Translations under genes and position numbers: made by a program
Shown here: positions 8,601-17,030 of the stretch, piece by piece
Layout: every line of letters begins with the position of its first letter
How positions within the stretch are numbered: position 1 is the stretch's first letter
Assembly (NCBI GenBank): GCA_910580075.1
Contig: CAJTVR010000011.1
Location: forward strand, 21,144 to 78,848
Length of the DNA stretch: 57,705 nucleotides
Source of the DNA: an uncultured Eubacterium sp.
Lineage (GTDB): Bacteria > Bacillota > Clostridia > Lachnospirales > Lachnospiraceae
Reading direction: 5' to 3'
The notes under the pieces: generated by a model
The model's database searches: none
Told to the model about the DNA's origin: nothing
Seen by the model: only the letters and a program-made list of their open reading frames with translations

Positions 8601-9359
8601 TCATTCCTTAAATGGCACGTTCTGGCAGTCCGGATTCCGGTTTTTCTTCTTTTTTATTCTGTGTAACTGAGGTTTTATTGTAATTTCAGACACAATGGCC
8701 CCTTCTCTCTGATTTAGTATAAACTCCACCGCTGCTGCAGTTTCCTCAGGCATCAGATACGACGCCGGCTCATCCCCCTCCTGAAAATCTGCATTGCGGT
8801 ATAGATTTGTCTTTGTCATATCCGGAAATACCGTTACCGCTTTCACCCCGTATTTGCGCGCTTCATCAAAAAGGCTTGCGGAAAAACTGGCAAGCCCGGC
8901 CTTTGTCGCCCCGTATGCACATCCGTGCGGATTAGACTGCCTTGCTGTTACTGATGCAATGCTGATCACATACCCGTTATTTTTCTTTAATTCCCGTAAC
9001 AGCTGCTGTGTCAGGATCATCGGTACTTCCAGATTGATACGTACCATTTCCTGGATTTTCTTCGGATTCAGCTCTTCATGCAGGCCGTAATACCCGGCTC
9101 CTGCGTTATTCACAAGTACAGACACCATGCTGTCTGCCGCTGTCTGCTTTACCAGTCTACACAGCCTGTCCGTATCTGTCAGGTCACAGACCAGCGGATG
9201 AAATCCTTCTTCCTCCCAGAGCGGTTCCTGCCTGAAATCCCGTCCGAATCCAAACACTTCGTACCCCATTGCACCAAGTTTTCTGCTGATTTCCAGCCCT
9301 ATGCCGGAAGATGCGCCTGTGACAATGGCAGATGTCTTTTTAAGATTGTCCCTGTTCAC
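8601..9359 (-). CDS. short-chain dehydrogenase/reductase (SDR)
   Basis: An NAD(P)-dependent oxidoreductase of the classical SDR type, 252 aa. It has the Rossmann motif TGASSGIG near the N-terminus, NNAGAG, the catalytic Ser in SIASVTA and the YGATK (YxxxK) motif. The substrate cannot be inferred. The start is placed at the GTG at 9359: AGGAGA lies 8-9 nt upstream, and GTGA overlaps the stop codon of the radical SAM gene by 4 nt, a classic translational-coupling arrangement. A longer in-frame reading from 9500 would add 47 residues lying wholly inside the upstream gene and is unlikely. It is the third gene of a nucleosidase / SPL-like / SDR trio, and the unbroken overlaps suggest joint expression. 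The tail is strongly basic. Confidence 0.9.
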   Translation of the reverse strand: MNRDNLKKTSAIVTGASSGIGLEISRKLGAMGYEVFGFGRDFRQEPLWEEEGFHPLVCDLTDTDRLCRLVKQTAADSMVSVLVNNAGAGYYGLHEELNPKKIQEMVRINLEVPMILTQQLLRELKKNNGYVISIASVTARQSNPHGCAYGATKAGLASFSASLFDEARKYGVKAVTVFPDMTKTNLYRNADFQEGDEPASYLMPEETAAAVEFILNQREGAIVSEITIKPQLHRIKKKKNRNPDCQNVPFKE

Positions 9360-10396
9360 GTATGGTCTCCTGTTTTCCACAAAAATATTTTCTCCCGCGG
9401 TATCTGTTCTGTCAGCCTCTTTACAAGATACTGCTCCATTTGTTCCCGCATATCGTCCGGATACTGGTAAAATCCCTGCTCCAGCTGATAAGGAAACCAT
9501 ACTGCAGCAGAATCCGGCTCCTGTTTTCTCATTTTTTTCAGATAATCCTGTGATATGCGGAATGTACCGACACTCACATCCGCCAGTCTGTCCATTTCTA
9601 TCACGCGGAATACGTCATCCAGCATTTCATCATAATATTTCTGCCACCCGGACAGATAAATCACCGGGTCAAAGCAGAGCCGGACCAAAAATCCATCCTG
9701 TACTGCCTGGGCCGCACACCTGATGCGTTCTGCCAGTGACGGCGTGTAATGCTCAAACCGCCTGATGACTTCCCTGGGAGAAAGTGTAAACGCATAGACC
9801 ACATTCGAAAGCGGCTTTTGGTTTTCGAAAAACTTCCTGTCCGCACATTTTGTACGTATCTCAATTTTCAGCCGCTGCTCATTTGCCTCTGCAAAGCGGC
9901 ACCATTCCCCTGCATAGCCTGCAATCTGCTCAAGAGCCGGCAGGTCAGTATCATAAGATACACACAGATACAGCTTATGTTTTTGCATGAGCCGCTCTGC
10001 TTCCCTGAATAAATCTTCTATATTTATAAAAATCACAATATTGGCAGAAGGATACATTCCTTTCAGATAGCAGTACTCACAGTCATAAATACAGTTCATC
10101 ACACAGGAAGTATAATAAAAATGTTCGTTTCCGAAATTCTGGCATACCTCAGAGCCCTGGTAAATGAGCGTTCCTTCCGTATCTTTTGCCGCCAGAATCA
10201 GTTTCTGTGTGCGGTGCTGCAGTATATAATTCTGCCTGCTTCTGCAGAATATTTCTTTGTAATGGGCGATTTCTATGACGTTCGCATTTGGAAAAGCTGC
10301 CAGAATCTTCCTTGTCCTGGGATGATTCAAGACTGCACGCTCCACGTAGATATGTGAAAAAAACGGATTAAAGCAGTCTTTGTTTAAGTATTTCAA
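9356..10396 (-). CDS. radical SAM protein, spore photoproduct lyase (SplB) family
   Basis: The 346-aa product carries the SplB-type cluster motif CxxxCxxC as CIYDCEYC (Cys102, 106, 109), preceded by one more Cys (98). It also has downstream segments typical of spore photoproduct lyase, such as FTLSPREVIRRFEHYTPS and PVIYLSGWQKYYDEM. Genuine SplB cleaves the thymine dimer of spores with 5'-deoxyadenosyl radical chemistry and uses a conserved Cys (Cys141 in Bacillus) as hydrogen donor. In my mental alignment that position is Tyr148 here, with a Cys three residues earlier, so the activity may differ. Translation most likely starts at TTG 10396: AAGGG lies 10 nt before it, giving a 29-nt overlap with the upstream nucleosidase gene. 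Confidence 0.82.
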   Translation of the reverse strand: MKYLNKDCFNPFFSHIYVERAVLNHPRTRKILAAFPNANVIEIAHYKEIFCRSRQNYILQHRTQKLILAAKDTEGTLIYQGSEVCQNFGNEHFYYTSCVMNCIYDCEYCYLKGMYPSANIVIFINIEDLFREAERLMQKHKLYLCVSYDTDLPALEQIAGYAGEWCRFAEANEQRLKIEIRTKCADRKFFENQKPLSNVVYAFTLSPREVIRRFEHYTPSLAERIRCAAQAVQDGFLVRLCFDPVIYLSGWQKYYDEMLDDVFRVIEMDRLADVSVGTFRISQDYLKKMRKQEPDSAAVWFPYQLEQGFYQYPDDMREQMEQYLVKRLTEQIPREKIFLWKTGDHT

Positions 10397-11417
10397 AACA
10401 TCGTTTCCCTTCTCTTTTATCTTTGCACGGAAGCAGCTGCTCCCGGTACATGTCTTCTATTATTTCAGCCAGTTTTTTTCCCGTGTGCACCGCTCTGCCT
10501 TCTGGAACACCTGCATTTTGTCCTGAAATCACTGCCCCGCGGCTGCCTGGGACTGCTGCCCCTTTTTCTTTCGGCAATTCCGGCACTTCTGCCATTCGTT
10601 CGGGCAGCGCCCTGCGGTCTTCCTCACAGCTGTCCGCTCCCTGTGCTTCGGTCAGATCAGCATACCGGATATACTGTCTCAGCATATGTTCCATTGTTTT
10701 TGAACAGTGCAGATCCGCACATAATTTCCTGCACCATTCCTCTGCATCAGCTTCCTGCTTCTGGCTGATCCGTGTTTTCTGCAGACTGTCGTGTCCGGCC
10801 TTTGCCAGCTGCGCTAAAAACTGCACGATGCTGTCTTTGTACGTTTTCATGCACTGCCTGACATCATCCGCAGTCAGATCTCCTGCTTCCCCGTGATCCG
10901 ATACCGCTTTTAAAAACATCATCTGGTGAGGCGCAAAAAAATATGACCCGGCCTGATACACTGCAGCTGCCTCCATATCATACAATTCTTCCCCTGGACT
11001 TTCCCTGCAGCACAATTCTTTCCATAACGCCGCTTGTGTGCCGGTTTTCCACTGCTTCATCCCTGTAACAAGGCCTGCTTCCTGAAAACAGTGCCGGTAC
11101 AGCATATCCGGATAAAAGGTTTTTCCTGTCGCCTGCTCTGTCAGTTTACTGGCCAGATAAATTCCTTCTTTTCCAGCTGCAGCGGCGCAGATGCCTGCAT
11201 TCAGCAGAAAATCGCTCTGGCCCGGCCTGTCTTTTGTACAGACGCTGCTGACGGCAGCTGCAGCGGCAATTTCGCCTGTCCCGCTGACTGTAAGAAGCAT
11301 GCCGGCATCTTCATGATAAAACTGCTGAAAACAGGTGTTTTCCATTCTCTTTTTTAAATGATACTCTTCGATAAAAAGCTGCGCTTCACAATACAAAGCG
11401 GTAAAAATATAAATCAT
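10368..11417 (-). CDS. nucleoside phosphorylase/nucleosidase-like protein with variable C-terminal extension
   Basis: Residues 1-210 resemble the PNP/UDP phosphorylase and MTA/SAH nucleosidase fold: SGTGEIAAAAAVSS, NAGICAAA, YDMEAAAVYQA (the family ME motif that binds the sugar) and KAVSDHGE (the likely catalytic Asp). The extension to residue 349 is charged and Ala/Pro/Gly-rich around 270-305, with no recognisable domain. The product could remove 5'-deoxyadenosine or methylthioadenosine made by radical SAM chemistry, which would fit the gene it overlaps by 29 nt; that link is inference. GGGAGGTGA precedes the ATG. It is the first gene of the trio. Confidence 0.72.
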   Translation of the reverse strand: MIYIFTALYCEAQLFIEEYHLKKRMENTCFQQFYHEDAGMLLTVSGTGEIAAAAAVSSVCTKDRPGQSDFLLNAGICAAAAGKEGIYLASKLTEQATGKTFYPDMLYRHCFQEAGLVTGMKQWKTGTQAALWKELCCRESPGEELYDMEAAAVYQAGSYFFAPHQMMFLKAVSDHGEAGDLTADDVRQCMKTYKDSIVQFLAQLAKAGHDSLQKTRISQKQEADAEEWCRKLCADLHCSKTMEHMLRQYIRYADLTEAQGADSCEEDRRALPERMAEVPELPKEKGAAVPGSRGAVISGQNAGVPEGRAVHTGKKLAEIIEDMYREQLLPCKDKREGKRCFEILKQRLL

Positions 11418-11502
11418 CTGCGCGTTTCACCTCCCTTTGATTTAAGATTCAGATATACCGGCATTTTCGGACATCTGCGGCGGCGTAGATTTATAATAAA
11501 TG

Positions 11503-12435
11503 CTATTTATGAATTACTGTTCCCGTTTCCCCTGTAATATCAATCCTCTCCCCGTTCAGCTTTGTAATCACTGCCTTTCGGATTGCAGAATTGCCAACAA
11601 AGTCTGCTGCAGCCTGAATTTTCGGCTCCATGGAGCCTGCTTCAAATTCGCCGTCTTTTAAATACTGTACAGCCTGTGCCGTGGTCAGCTCATCCAGCTT
11701 TTTTTCATCAGCTGATCCATACCGCAGGCAGACTTTCTCTACACCGGTTAACATTACAAAGAGATCAGCATCCACCAAATCAGCCAGTTTTGCCGCTGTA
11801 AGATCTTTTTCGATAATCGCTGAAGCGCCTCTTAAGTTATTAGCCTGTTTGAGCACCGGAATCCCGCCGCCTCCGCATGCAATCACAGTCTGATCCGCAT
11901 CTAAAAGCGCACGGATGCTTTCTATTTCTATAATATCCACCGGCTTTGGGGATGCTGCAATCCTTCGAAAACCTCCCGGTACTTCTGTTACATGATTCCC
12001 TTTTTGTTCTTCCGCTTCAGCCTCCTGCGCATTCATCACACGCCCGATGATCTTGGACGGATGATAAAATGCATCATCATAAGGATCTGCCACCACCTGT
12101 GTCAGCACGGTTGCTACAGGTTTATATATACCCTGGTTTAAAAATTCTGTCCGCAAGGCATTTTGCAGGTCATAGCCGATATACCCCTGGCTCATCGCCG
12201 AACAGACGCTCATAGGCGTTGCGGTATACTCCGGATAAATACGGCAGAATTCTGCCATTGCCATATGAATCATGCCGACCTGCGGACCGTTTCCATGAGT
12301 AATGACTGCCTGATAATCGTCTTTGATACATCCCGCCACAGCTCTGGCTGTTTTTGCTACAGCGATTTTCTGTTCCGGAAGCGTCGTACCCAGGGCATGA
12401 TGACCCAGGGCAATTACAATTCTTTTCTTTTTCAT
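11503..12435 (-). CDS. arcC: carbamate kinase (amino-acid-kinase family), variant N-terminal loop
   Basis: Interconverts carbamoyl phosphate plus ADP with carbamate plus ATP in the cytoplasm, usually at the end of a fermentative nitrogen-release pathway. Its 310 aa match the family length, with THGNGPQVG, the central PVATVLTQVVAD segment, VIACGGGGIPV, AAKLADLVDADLFVMLTGV and the C-terminal EAGSMEPKIQAA motif. The first nucleotide-binding loop reads ALGHHALG instead of the common ALGGNALG. I believe this occurs in a clostridial subgroup but cannot check. No arginine deiminase, ornithine/putrescine carbamoyltransferase or antiporter gene is adjacent, so the source of carbamoyl phosphate is unclear. 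AGGAGG lies 12 nt upstream, a rather long spacing. It has its own promoter. Confidence 0.9.
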   Translation of the reverse strand: MKKKRIVIALGHHALGTTLPEQKIAVAKTARAVAGCIKDDYQAVITHGNGPQVGMIHMAMAEFCRIYPEYTATPMSVCSAMSQGYIGYDLQNALRTEFLNQGIYKPVATVLTQVVADPYDDAFYHPSKIIGRVMNAQEAEAEEQKGNHVTEVPGGFRRIAASPKPVDIIEIESIRALLDADQTVIACGGGGIPVLKQANNLRGASAIIEKDLTAAKLADLVDADLFVMLTGVEKVCLRYGSADEKKLDELTTAQAVQYLKDGEFEAGSMEPKIQAAADFVGNSAIRKAVITKLNGERIDITGETGTVIHK

Positions 12436-12503
12436 GATTCGTGTCGTCCTCCTGTTCTGTCCGTATCCGTTCCCTGCATCAGACCGTTTGTATCTGTATT
12501 TCT

Positions 12504-12532
12504 ATTTTGAACCTCGAAACAGGCCGTGTCAA
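12504..12532 (-). promoter_or_regulatory. sigma-A-type promoter of the carbamate kinase gene
   Basis: On minus, a perfect -35 TTGACA (12527-12532), a 17-nt spacer and CAAAAT (12504-12509) lie about 70 nt before the start codon. Confidence 0.65.
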
Positions 12533-12606
12533 GTAAAATTCAGCCCGGCCAGGCGTTCATTGTACAAGCCGGGAGCCGTTACCGCTGCGCCAGAGCAAAA
12601 TAAAGA

Positions 12607-12650
12607 GCTGCTGCACTAAGTAAAACATATATTTTACTTAATGCAGCAGC
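12607..12650 (-). terminator. terminator downstream of the htrA gene
   Basis: Long near-perfect inverted repeat of 18-19 bp (GCTGCTGCA... with ...TGCAGCAGC) around an AT-rich loop, followed on minus by TCTTTATTTTG. It lies 11 nt past the HtrA stop codon. Confidence 0.85.
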
Positions 12651-12660
12651 CCGTTAAAAA

Positions 12661-14631
12661 CTAAGAATTCTTATTACCCAGAACTACGGATATCGTCGTT
12701 TCCTGATAACCGCTTTCTGCCGGACGCTGAACCACTACTTTTACTTCAGAACCGGCTTCATAATATTCCAGTCTCTTCTGTAAGGTCTGCATTGTTTTGA
12801 TTTCTTTTCCATCAAATTCTGTAATAATGTCTCCCTGCTGGATTCCGTGTTTTGCTGCTGCCGTTCCTTCAATTACTTCTTTGACAAAAATACCTTCCGG
12901 CATATTATAAGCCTTTGATACCGATGCTGTTACATCCGCACCTGAAATGCCAAGATAAGCAGCTTTATCCTCTGTTACTTTCTCTTTCGTAATCAGGTCC
13001 TGTATAATCGGTTTTGCCGTATTGGAAGGAATTGCAAATCCCATGCCTTCTACTGTTGTATCGCTGTATTTCGACGAATTGATGCCAATGACTTCTCCGT
13101 TTGTGTTTAAGAGTGCGCCGCCGCTGTTGCCTGGATTGATCGCCGCATCTGTCTGTATCAGGCTGTTTGTGTAAGACTGCTTCGTTGATTCATCCTGCAT
13201 CGTCACTTCACGGTCTACAGCACTGATATAACCGCCCGTTACAGACTGGCCGTAACCTAATGCGTTTCCGATTGCAATTGCCTGCGAACCTACTTCGATT
13301 TTGTCAGAATCTCCCAGCGTTGCAACCTTAATTGCTTCAAGTGTCGCTGATTTCAGTTCTGATTTTTTTACCTGTACGACTGCAAGGTCTGTGCTGGCAT
13401 CTGTACCTTTAATTTCTGCTGCCACTGTTTCCTTATCACAAAACTGAATGGTAAGCGTTGTATTCGATGCTACGGCATACTCATCCGCATTTGATGCCAC
13501 TACATGATTATTTGTAGCAATATACAGATATTGGTCATCCTCGCCGACAATGATTCCGCTGCCCGCACTCGGCGTTTCATAACTCTGTATCTGTCCAAAC
13601 CAGTTCTGAACCTGAACGCGGCTCATATTTGTAATTGACACAATCGAAGGCATGCATGCTTTTACAATCGCTGCCACACTGGTCCCTTCATCTGAAGAAA
13701 TATTTGTCAGAGGCGTATTATTCTGCGTACTGCCGCTTTCCTGCAGTATATTTTTGTCTTCTCCAGTCACAGTCTCCGCTTCACTGTTATTCGTTCCGAA
13801 CAGATTTCCTGCTACATAACTGGAACCTTCAAATGCGGTTCCTGCTACTAATCCGAACACTAAGGCAATCGATGCGCATTTTGCCAGCTTTATGCCAAAA
13901 TTAGAATGTGTTCCGGCTGCTTTTGCAGCGGCACGTTTTCTGGCGCGCTCTTCTTTTTTCTGTTTTTGTGCCTCGCTGTAAGAATTCCATCCTGTCTGGT
14001 CGTTCGGAGTACCATAAATATTGCTGTAGCTGTTGTCTGTCCCTGTCTGCGAACTGCCGTACTGATTTGTATATGTGCCGTTTGTACCAGTCTGTGTGCC
14101 GCCATACGCATAATCGCCTGTGCTGCCGTATGCGTTATTTGTACCCTGGCCGTAATTTGTCCCTGTACTTCCTGCCTGGCTGCTTCCATAGCCGCTGCCT
14201 GGCTGCTGGCTGCTGTATGCACTGCCTGCTGCCTGCTGTGTATAGCCGTAGCCGCTGTCTGCAGACTGCTGTGCATTTCCGCAGCCGCTGTCTGTGCCCG
14301 GCTGCGTATAACCATAGCTGCTGCCTGGCTGTGTATAGCTGCCGCTGTCCGCGGACTGCTGCTGGCTGCTGTATGCACCGGCCTGGGTGCTGCTGCCCGC
14401 ATCCTGTGAAGCGCTGCTGCTATTGTATGCGCTGGCTGTATTTTCATCTGCCCGCCAGATATTATTCGGATTTTTCTGATCCTGATTCAGATAGCTGTAG
14501 CTGTAAGTAGAACTGCTTTCTTTCTGGATTTCAGTCTGGGTGCTGTCTGAGCTGTTCGTTTCTGTATTCTGCATACCGGACGTTTCCGCTGCTTCATTTG
14601 TATTGCTGCTGTTATAATTTTTATTTTCCAT
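12661..14631 (-). CDS. htrA: HtrA/DegP-type serine protease with long low-complexity N-terminus
   Basis: A membrane-anchored extracytoplasmic protease for protein quality control. In the 656-aa product, about residues 65-215 are low complexity (Tyr, Gly, Ser, Gln, Thr, with recurring YTQPG and SSQ units). A Lys/Arg/Ala-rich stretch precedes one membrane helix at about 246-268, so the low-complexity part should be cytoplasmic. The trypsin-like domain has the triad His376 (NNHVV), Asp415 (STDLAVV) and Ser503 (GNSGGAL); a single PDZ domain follows (about 550-640). The ATG at 14631 is chosen because AAAGGAG sits 7 nt upstream; a start at 14664 would add 11 residues without such a site. A strong terminator follows it. 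Confidence 0.93.
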   Translation of the reverse strand: MENKNYNSSNTNEAAETSGMQNTETNSSDSTQTEIQKESSSTYSYSYLNQDQKNPNNIWRADENTASAYNSSSASQDAGSSTQAGAYSSQQQSADSGSYTQPGSSYGYTQPGTDSGCGNAQQSADSGYGYTQQAAGSAYSSQQPGSGYGSSQAGSTGTNYGQGTNNAYGSTGDYAYGGTQTGTNGTYTNQYGSSQTGTDNSYSNIYGTPNDQTGWNSYSEAQKQKKEERARKRAAAKAAGTHSNFGIKLAKCASIALVFGLVAGTAFEGSSYVAGNLFGTNNSEAETVTGEDKNILQESGSTQNNTPLTNISSDEGTSVAAIVKACMPSIVSITNMSRVQVQNWFGQIQSYETPSAGSGIIVGEDDQYLYIATNNHVVASNADEYAVASNTTLTIQFCDKETVAAEIKGTDASTDLAVVQVKKSELKSATLEAIKVATLGDSDKIEVGSQAIAIGNALGYGQSVTGGYISAVDREVTMQDESTKQSYTNSLIQTDAAINPGNSGGALLNTNGEVIGINSSKYSDTTVEGMGFAIPSNTAKPIIQDLITKEKVTEDKAAYLGISGADVTASVSKAYNMPEGIFVKEVIEGTAAAKHGIQQGDIITEFDGKEIKTMQTLQKRLEYYEAGSEVKVVVQRPAESGYQETTISVVLGNKNS

Positions 14632-14820
14632 AATGGAACTCCTTTCTGCTTCTTCTATACTCAATGACCCGTTCTTTTTGAATGGGAACTGTCTGTTTGC
14701 TGTTTACAAGTAGCAGTTTACTCTGAAATTGTGTTTCTTTTGTGATTAAAGTTCCATAAAATCGTGAAATTATGTGTCTTTTCTGTGTATGAATTTATTA
14801 AATTTACGAATCAGAAATGA

Positions 14821-16977
14821 CTAATCATACGCTTTTACCTTTACTTTGGTATTTCCCGTCTCACGCACCATCGCACGGTATTCTTTCAGGCAGCTGTGCG
14901 GTACATAAATCACTGCCTTTGCATGAATTCCGTCAAAAGCATCTTCACCCATATATTCTACCTGTTCTGATTTGATTTTAATCTTTTTCAGCTGGCTGCA
15001 TCCGGCAAAAACACCTTCTTCAATCTGAGTAACGTTAATCCCGACCGTAACCGTCTTTGCTTTTTTATGATTGCGGAACGCTCCCTGTCCGAGCACGGAT
15101 ACTTCATACTCCTGGCCATCCAGCCTGACATTCGCCGGAATACTGATGCTGGTACGGTTTTTCGCCTTGCACTTTGAGTACTGCACCGTCCCGTCTTCCC
15201 ACACTGTATAAAGCCCTTTGTCAGCCTCTCCGGTCTGGACAATGCCGGAATCTTCTTCCTGTGTATTTTCTGAAACATCTTCCGCTGTTCCATTGCCGGA
15301 ACTTCCCTGAGTACCGCCTGATACGCCCGTACTGACGCCTGTACCCTTTGAGCCGGAGCTGTCTGAGCCGTTGATATTTGTGCCTGTACCGTTTGCCGGA
15401 GTGTTTGTTCCGCTGCCGGCCGGTTTCTGGGATTTTACTACTTCAACCCTTGCAGATGCACTGTGTCCGGGATCGGCATAAGAATTGGCATACACATACA
15501 AAACATCTGACATTTCATCTGAGCCTGCATATAAAGTACCGTTTTCCGATATCCAGGTATTTCTGGAACTGCTGCCGCTAATCTGCCAGTTAATGCGCTG
15601 CGGCGGGTTTCCGTTCCCAAGCACTCTGGCTGTAAACAGACGGCTGGAGCCCTGCTCAATCGTACATTCCTGCGGCGAAAGCGTTACCCCTGTCACTATG
15701 GCTGCCGCGCCTGTGTTCCACGATGTATCCGGAGTCCAGACCGTCCCCGGATTCCAGAAAGTTCCCGGATTTGTGCTCCCGGACTGGTATCTGGTAAATG
15801 CTTTCAGACATACTTTGTTCCCATCTGCCTGATGACTGTCTGCTGCAGACGCCATTGGCACCGCCTCTTCATTTCCGCTTACATCCACACGCAGCTCAAT
15901 CGTCCCGTATACTGACACCGGATTCGGCAGCTGGAACGTATGGTAGCCGCTCTGAGCCATCGTACCGCCCGTCTGGGTCAGTTCCTGGCCGTTCAGGTAA
16001 ATACGGTAGCTGGCACCTTCCCTGACATATGTAGAAATTCCTGTCAGATACTGTGCACCTGAACCGAGCTGATACGTCTGGCTGTAACTGTTTCCATAGG
16101 AAAAATCATAAAATCCCCTGTAATCCGTTTCATATACTCTGTCATACAGTTTTGAACGCTCTGTCACCTGGGTGACCGAGAACGCATCCTGAAAATAATT
16201 ATCATAAGAAATCCAGTAATATCCGGTATTGCCGCCAATACTGCTGGCATCATATTTTCCCCAGCTGTTTTTTACCAGAAACGCACCCTTATTCCGAGGC
16301 TGCTGCGGTGTTGTCAGACTGTTGTAAAACCACTGCGGAGCAAAATTATCGTCCCATCCTACAACAGTGACACCATGATTCACTCCCGGACTCAATTCCT
16401 GTGGATAATAATAAGCCCCGTCCCTGGTCGTCTGTCTGCGGTCCTGTGCCGTAAAAAACACACTGACTCCCGCAGCCCCGTATTTTACGACCAGATTTTT
16501 AATTTTCTGAATATAAGTCTGCTTGTCCGCCGCACTGTCTCTGTGATATCTGCCAAGCTCCGCCGTCTCGCTTACATAGTAATCTGTCGGACTGGAATGC
16601 AGTTCCAGGCTTGGCCCGTACATTGTGCCCCTTGTCCAGTAAGCAAGTGCCTGGCGGTAACTGCCGCCGGAATATAAATCTGAAAATGCATAAGGGCCGC
16701 TGGTTAACTGCCTGACCATATCCCATTCACTGAAATCGGCATTCGGAGCAATTCCGGCTTTCATCAGATAGGATTCTAAAACTGCGTCAGCCATATAAGC
16801 CCAGCAGTAATTTGTCTGTGACTGGTCTTCTACTTCTGTCGCATATGCAATGTAATTAACATCCGTATTGTAACTGGCTGCCAGCGCAGACACATCTGCA
16901 TGTGCCTGAATCCGGCTGCTGAATAATTCCGCTGGTAGCAGCATCATAATAAACAATAGCAGTAACAGTCTTTTCAT
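14821..16977 (-). CDS. secreted papain-like (C1A) cysteine protease with Ig-like and leucine-rich C-terminus
   Basis: The 718-aa product has a signal peptide (MKRLLLLLFIMMLLPAELF..., probably cut near Ala26-Ala28). The catalytic domain has Cys58 (NYCWAYMA), His201 (NHGVTVVGWDD) and Asn237 (KNSWG). There is no obvious propeptide, so it may not be stored as a classical zymogen. A beta-rich region follows, then a bacterial Ig-like domain around 440-525, a Gly/Ser/Thr linker around 530-590, and a C-terminal BspA-type leucine-rich segment (FAGCSQLKKIKI). No sortase motif is seen, so release or non-covalent attachment is likely. The ATG at 16977 follows GGGGAGGA; a start at 17010 lacks a site. It lies 53 nt after glmS with no terminator, so read-through is possible. 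Confidence 0.9.
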   Translation of the reverse strand: MKRLLLLLFIMMLLPAELFSSRIQAHADVSALAASYNTDVNYIAYATEVEDQSQTNYCWAYMADAVLESYLMKAGIAPNADFSEWDMVRQLTSGPYAFSDLYSGGSYRQALAYWTRGTMYGPSLELHSSPTDYYVSETAELGRYHRDSAADKQTYIQKIKNLVVKYGAAGVSVFFTAQDRRQTTRDGAYYYPQELSPGVNHGVTVVGWDDNFAPQWFYNSLTTPQQPRNKGAFLVKNSWGKYDASSIGGNTGYYWISYDNYFQDAFSVTQVTERSKLYDRVYETDYRGFYDFSYGNSYSQTYQLGSGAQYLTGISTYVREGASYRIYLNGQELTQTGGTMAQSGYHTFQLPNPVSVYGTIELRVDVSGNEEAVPMASAADSHQADGNKVCLKAFTRYQSGSTNPGTFWNPGTVWTPDTSWNTGAAAIVTGVTLSPQECTIEQGSSRLFTARVLGNGNPPQRINWQISGSSSRNTWISENGTLYAGSDEMSDVLYVYANSYADPGHSASARVEVVKSQKPAGSGTNTPANGTGTNINGSDSSGSKGTGVSTGVSGGTQGSSGNGTAEDVSENTQEEDSGIVQTGEADKGLYTVWEDGTVQYSKCKAKNRTSISIPANVRLDGQEYEVSVLGQGAFRNHKKAKTVTVGINVTQIEEGVFAGCSQLKKIKIKSEQVEYMGEDAFDGIHAKAVIYVPHSCLKEYRAMVRETGNTKVKVKAYD

Positions 16978-17030
16978 CAAAATCCTCCCCTTTCTCCTGC
17001 ATGCAGACAATAGCCTGTGTCTTAAACTCC

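Noticed and set aside
9360..9500. 47-residue N-terminal extension of the short-chain dehydrogenase
   Set aside because: It lies wholly within the radical SAM gene and has no initiation site; GTG 9359 has one and gives the usual Rossmann start.
13906..14510. Long Cys/Leu-rich open frames on plus opposite the htrA N-terminus
   Set aside because: They are antisense shadows of the low-complexity coding repeat; composition is not protein-like and no ribosome binding site is present.
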